Assembly: GCF_001665295.1 (NCBI RefSeq)
Contig: NZ_LZSE01000097.1
Span: forward strand, 62,001 to 126,000
DNA from: Mycobacterium sp. 1554424.7
Lineage (GTDB): Bacteria; Actinomycetota; Actinomycetes; Mycobacteriales; Mycobacteriaceae
Length of the DNA stretch: 64,000 nucleotides
Direction: 5' to 3'
In this document: in pieces, positions 60,572 through 64,000 of the stretch
Position numbering within the stretch: position 1 is the first letter of the stretch
Layout: the number at the start of each line of letters is the position of its first letter
The notes under the pieces: model-generated
What the model was told of the DNA's origin: nothing
Databases searched by the model: none
What the model saw: only the letters and a program-made list of their open reading frames with translations
Translations under genes and position numbers: made by a program

Positions 60572-62032
60572 GTGGGGAGGATTCGGGTGAGCAAGGACGC
60601 GGCAGAGCTGTTCATCGATGGGGTGTTCCGCCCTGCCAGCGACACTGAACCTGTCTTCGAGGCCGCGACCGAAATGCTGCTCGGCCAGGGGCCCAGTGCT
60701 GACAAGGCCGATATCGACGACGCGGTGGCCGCGTCCAGGGAGGCGTTGCACGACTGGAGGACCACTCCGGCGACCGAACGAGCCAGGCTCCTGGAACGAA
60801 TGGCCGATGCCCTGGAGGCGCGCGCCGAACACACCAGCGAACTGTGTACGCGCGAGATGGGCGCGCCGATCGCTTTTTCCCGGGCGGCCAACGGGCTCCT
60901 GCCTGCGGCGGCGCTGCGCTACTACGCGACGCTGATTCAGAAGGTCGCTGTCGAAGAGGTCCGGCCCAGCGCGAGCGGGCATACCATCGTGCGCCGCGAG
61001 CCTGTCGGCGTGGTCGGTGCCATCGTTCCCTGGAACGTCCCACAGGTGCTGGCGGCCGTCAAGTTCGCCCCCGCGTTGGCGGCGGGGTGCACCGTAGTTC
61101 TGAAGCCCGCGCCGGAAACGGCCTTGGACGCAAGGGTATTCGGCGAAGCCGCTGCGGAAGCTGGATTGCCGCCGGGCGTGCTCAACGTCGTTGCCGGCGG
61201 TGACGAGGTGGGCGCCTACCTTGTCGGCCATCCCGGTGTTGACAAGGTGGCCTTCACCGGCTCGACGGAGGTGGGTCGTCTAATCGCCGAAACCTGCGGT
61301 CGGCTCATGCGACCGGTCACTTTGGAACTCGGCGGCAAGTCCGCCGCGATCATTCTCGATGACGCCGATCTGGATGCGACATTGCATGGGCTGCGCAGCT
61401 GGTCGTTCGGCAACAACGGACAGATGTGCGTGGCGAATTCGCGGGTACTCGCCCCGGTTTCCCGCTACAGCGAGGTAGTCGACGCGTTGGGAGAAATGGC
61501 GAACTCGCTCGTTGTCGGGGATCCGCTCGATCCAGCCGTCGATATCGGCCCCCTGGTGAGCGCCCGACAGCGCGACCGGGTCCTGGATTACATCGAGACG
61601 GGAAAAGCCGAAGGTGCAACGGTGGTGACGGGCGGCGGGGTTCCCGCGGGGCGGTCCACTGGTTGGTATGTGGCGCCGACGGTGTTCGCCGATGTGCAGA
61701 ACTCGGCTCGCATCGCCCGTGAGGAAATCTTTGGACCCGTGGTAACGGTAATTCCTTACCGCTCCGACGATGAAGCCGTCGAGATCGCCAACGACTCCGA
61801 CTTCGGTCTGGGCGGCACCGTCTGGTCGCGCGACGAAGCGCGGGCAACCGAGATCGCCCGCGCCGTGCGCACAGGAACCATCGGAATCAACCACTACGCC
61901 CTCGATCTCGATGCGCCCTTCGGCGGTGTCAAAGCAAGCGGTATCGGGCGGGAGTTTGGGCCCGAAGGCCTAGCCACCTACCAGACCGTTAAGTCGATGC
62001 CTCGCATTGGTGCCCCGACTAACGAGGTCTAG
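60572..62032 (+). CDS. Aldehyde dehydrogenase
   Basis: A 486-residue ALDH. Motifs: GVVGAIVPWNVPQVLAAVK, VVLKPAPETALDARVF, VAFTGSTEVGRLIAE, catalytic Glu in TLELGGKSAAI, catalytic Cys in GNNGQMCVANSR, and EEIFGPVVTVIPYRSD. Two GTG starts compete: 60572 after AGGAGG, and 60587 after GGGAGG; both have ideal spacing. It is similar in size and motifs to the enzyme at 15636. It ends 112 bp before the asparagine synthetase. Substrate unknown. Confidence 0.92.
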   Translation: MGRIRVSKDAAELFIDGVFRPASDTEPVFEAATEMLLGQGPSADKADIDDAVAASREALHDWRTTPATERARLLERMADALEARAEHTSELCTREMGAPIAFSRAANGLLPAAALRYYATLIQKVAVEEVRPSASGHTIVRREPVGVVGAIVPWNVPQVLAAVKFAPALAAGCTVVLKPAPETALDARVFGEAAAEAGLPPGVLNVVAGGDEVGAYLVGHPGVDKVAFTGSTEVGRLIAETCGRLMRPVTLELGGKSAAIILDDADLDATLHGLRSWSFGNNGQMCVANSRVLAPVSRYSEVVDALGEMANSLVVGDPLDPAVDIGPLVSARQRDRVLDYIETGKAEGATVVTGGGVPAGRSTGWYVAPTVFADVQNSARIAREEIFGPVVTVIPYRSDDEAVEIANDSDFGLGGTVWSRDEARATEIARAVRTGTIGINHYALDLDAPFGGVKASGIGREFGPEGLATYQTVKSMPRIGAPTNEV

Positions 62033-62066
62033 TCGGTCCGCAAAGACGCAGCCGACATCCAGAGTT

Positions 62067-62086
62067 CGCAGGTGCCTAAACCTGCG
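62067..62086. terminator. Hairpin between ALDH and asparagine synthetase genes
   Basis: CGCAGGT and ACCTGCG form a perfect 7-bp stem around a 6-base loop, 35 bp after the ALDH stop. It has no T-run and could equally be an operator for the next gene. Confidence 0.4.
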
Positions 62087-62144
62087 TAAGGAAAGTTGAA
62101 GCGGGACCGCCCAGGCGCAGGTTCCCAAAATGAAGGGTGACAAC

Positions 62145-63974
62145 GTGTGTGGCATTACTGGCTGGGTTGCTTTCGAGCGTGATCTGACGCGTGAGCGTGA
62201 CGTGCTTGATGCGATGACGCTGACGATGGCGTGCCGTGGTCCGGACGCGTCGGGGGTGTGGTCAGAGCGCGATGCGGCGCTGGGCCATCGTCGCCTCGCG
62301 GTGATCGACCTGCCGGGTGGTGCGCAGCCGATGTCAGTTTCGACCCCGCGGGGTGATGTCGCCATGGTCTACAGCGGCGAGGTCTACAACTTCACCGAGC
62401 TGCGAGACGAATTGGTGGTGTTGGGCGAACGCTTCGAGACGTCCAGTGATACCGAGGTGGTGCTGCGTGGCTATCTGCAGTGGGGCGATGCGGTGGCTGA
62501 TCGCCTCAACGGGATGTACGCGTTTGCGATCTGGGATGCGCGGCGCCGCAAGCTGGTTATGATCCGCGATCGGATGGGCATCAAGCCCTTCTATATCTAT
62601 CCGACACCGGACGGGGTGCTGTTCGGTTCCGAACCGAAGGCCATCTTGGCGAATCCGATTGCTAAGCGCGTCGTGGACATCGATGGCCTACGCGAGATGC
62701 TGCTCCCGATCAAGACTCCCGGGATGGCCATCTGGAAAGGCATGCGGGAGGTCGAGCCCGGCACGGTCGTCATCGTCGACGAGCGTGGTATGCGTGAGCG
62801 CACCTATTGGCGGCTGGAGCCGCGGCTCCACACCGATGACCAAGAGACGACCGTTCGGCGGGTGCGTGAGCTGCTCGACGACATCGTGCGGCGGCAGCTG
62901 GTGGCTGACGTTCCCAAATGCGTACTGCTTTCCGGCGGACTGGACTCCAGCTCGGTCACCGCACTGTCTGCGAATCAGTTGAGCGTTCCGGTGCGGAGCT
63001 TCTCGGTGGACTTCGCGGGGCAGGGCGAGAATTTCACCCCCGACCAGGTGCGCTCGAGCTGGGACACCCCCTACGCGCGCGACGTGAGCGAGCACGTTCG
63101 TTCCGAGCACTCCGAAATCGTGCTCAACGCCGGTGATTTGGCGGACCCGGATCTCCGGCGCGCCGTGATCGTCGCCCGCGACCTGCCGGCGGGCATGGGC
63201 GACTTGGACGCGTCGCTGTACCTACTGTTCAAGGCGATCCGCAGGCACTCGACGGTGGCGTTGTCGGGTGAGTCGGCCGACGAGATTTTCGGCGGCTACC
63301 CACAGTTCCACGACCCCATCATGCAGCGCACCGACGACTTCCCCTGGCTTGCCGCTATGGGGCTGATGAAGGGGGACGCCGCTGAGGTGTTCACCCAGCC
63401 GCTGCGCTCCGCGGTCGACCTGGAAACGTACAAGCGCGAGCGCTACGCGGAGGCAGTGACCGAGGTGGCCAGGCTTGAGGGCGAGGACGATTTCACCCAC
63501 CGGATGCGCGTCATGAGTTACCTGCATCTGACAAGGTTTCTGCGGATTTTGTTGGACCGCAAGGACCGGATGAGCATGGCGGTGGGCCTGGAGGTGCGGG
63601 TGCCGTTTTGTGACCACCGGTTGGTGGAGTACGTATACAACACTCCGTGGTCCTTGAAGACCTTTGACGGGCGGGAGAAGAGCCTGCTGCGCGGCGCCTG
63701 TCGTGACCTGCTGCCGGAATCGGTGGTACAGCGGGTCAAAGCCCCCTACCCGTCGACAGCCGACCCGAGGTACGGCGAACAGATCCAGCGGCAAGCCAAG
63801 GATCTTCTCGTCGGGGATGACGACGCGCTTTTCGGTCTGATCGAGCGCTCGATGCTCGAGGAGCTGACCAGCCTCGATCCGGAAACGCTGCCAACAGGTG
63901 CTCGGTACCAGATGGAGCAGGCGCTGGACGTGGCCACCTGGCTCGACCTGTACAAGCCCGAGGTCGTTGTCTGA
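62145..63974 (+). CDS. asnB: Asparagine synthetase, glutamine-hydrolysing (AsnB-type)
   Basis: A 609-residue enzyme with an N-terminal class II glutamine amidotransferase and C-terminal synthetase. GTG 62145 is the true start because the next codon is Cys (CGITGWVAFERD); after Met removal this becomes the N-terminal nucleophile. The in-frame ATG at 62130 would bury that Cys. The GATase part has HRRLAVIDLPGGAQPMS, and the PP-loop is LLSGGLDSSSVTAL (about 265). The synthase domain continues with SADEIFGGY and VGLEVRVPFCDHRLVEYVY. It makes asparagine from aspartate, glutamine and ATP, or amidates another acid. No biosynthetic partners adjoin. Confidence 0.93.
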   Translation: MCGITGWVAFERDLTRERDVLDAMTLTMACRGPDASGVWSERDAALGHRRLAVIDLPGGAQPMSVSTPRGDVAMVYSGEVYNFTELRDELVVLGERFETSSDTEVVLRGYLQWGDAVADRLNGMYAFAIWDARRRKLVMIRDRMGIKPFYIYPTPDGVLFGSEPKAILANPIAKRVVDIDGLREMLLPIKTPGMAIWKGMREVEPGTVVIVDERGMRERTYWRLEPRLHTDDQETTVRRVRELLDDIVRRQLVADVPKCVLLSGGLDSSSVTALSANQLSVPVRSFSVDFAGQGENFTPDQVRSSWDTPYARDVSEHVRSEHSEIVLNAGDLADPDLRRAVIVARDLPAGMGDLDASLYLLFKAIRRHSTVALSGESADEIFGGYPQFHDPIMQRTDDFPWLAAMGLMKGDAAEVFTQPLRSAVDLETYKRERYAEAVTEVARLEGEDDFTHRMRVMSYLHLTRFLRILLDRKDRMSMAVGLEVRVPFCDHRLVEYVYNTPWSLKTFDGREKSLLRGACRDLLPESVVQRVKAPYPSTADPRYGEQIQRQAKDLLVGDDDALFGLIERSMLEELTSLDPETLPTGARYQMEQALDVATWLDLYKPEVVV

Positions 63975-64000
63975 TCCACTGGCCGTGCCGCAGACTCGTG

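Noticed and set aside
1-64000. Mobile elements, tRNA/rRNA genes, CRISPR arrays
   Set aside because: No transposase or integrase motif, no cloverleaf or rRNA-like stretch, and no regularly spaced direct repeats were seen; the palindromes found are single or paired operators.

Overview
The window is high-GC actinobacterial DNA and most likely comes from a Mycobacterium of the non-tuberculous type. The signs are the dense, often 1-4 bp overlapping operons, frequent GTG starts, many TetR/MarR/PadR regulators, MmpL-type transport, deazaflavin (F420)-type and luciferase-like oxidoreductases, duplicated FadE/FadD-like lipid genes, and a sensor kinase that closely resembles mycobacterial PrrB. No species call is justified. 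No rRNA, tRNA, CRISPR array, insertion sequence or integrase was seen.

Layout. 1-4144 (+): the tail of an SsuD-like monooxygenase and three more luciferase-like flavin monooxygenases, probably for organosulfur or related scavenging. 4141-5984 (-): a TetR regulator coupled to an acyl-CoA dehydrogenase. 6320-10387 (+): a SulP anion transporter, an orphan PrrB-like kinase, a VOC protein and a deazaflavin-type reductase. 10391-13613 (-): an MMPL exporter and a small helical protein. 13747-15632 (+): a NarL-type two-component pair.

15636-27389 is the most distinctive block. A divergent aldehyde dehydrogenase faces a long + strand run: Rieske oxygenase, ~110-aa companion, amidohydrolase, MarR, plant-type ferredoxin, SDR, a second Rieske oxygenase with a second copy of the companion, TauD-like dioxygenase, EthD-like protein, carboxymuconolactone-decarboxylase-like protein and two acyl-CoA dehydrogenases. 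Related palindromes based on TATCAAGTACTTGATA lie in front of several of these transcription units. It reads as an uncharacterised ring-hydroxylation/CoA-dependent catabolic pathway under MarR control.

27402-35671: a third Rieske oxygenase with a D-aminoacylase-like amidohydrolase, two APH-type phosphotransferases, a TetR, a lipocalin-like protein and a STAS protein. 36065-37770: a Tat-exported catalase-like peroxidase with cytochrome b561. 37834-42188: an XRE-type regulator, a GMC oxidoreductase, a zone of decayed genes (SDR and isochorismatase remnants) and a class I aldolase. 42200-43279: a triple DUF190 protein.

43332-60074 is a second catabolic block: TetR, a fused double acyl-CoA dehydrogenase, two thiolase-like/DUF35 pairs resembling the Ltp2/ChsH2 retro-aldolase of steroid side-chain degradation, sulfotransferase, DUF1214 protein, TetR, amidohydrolase, a fused CoA-transferase, PadR, an acyl-CoA ligase and an SDR. 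A shared 24-bp TetR-type box precedes both ends of this block. The window closes with another aldehyde dehydrogenase and an AsnB-type asparagine synthetase (to 63974).
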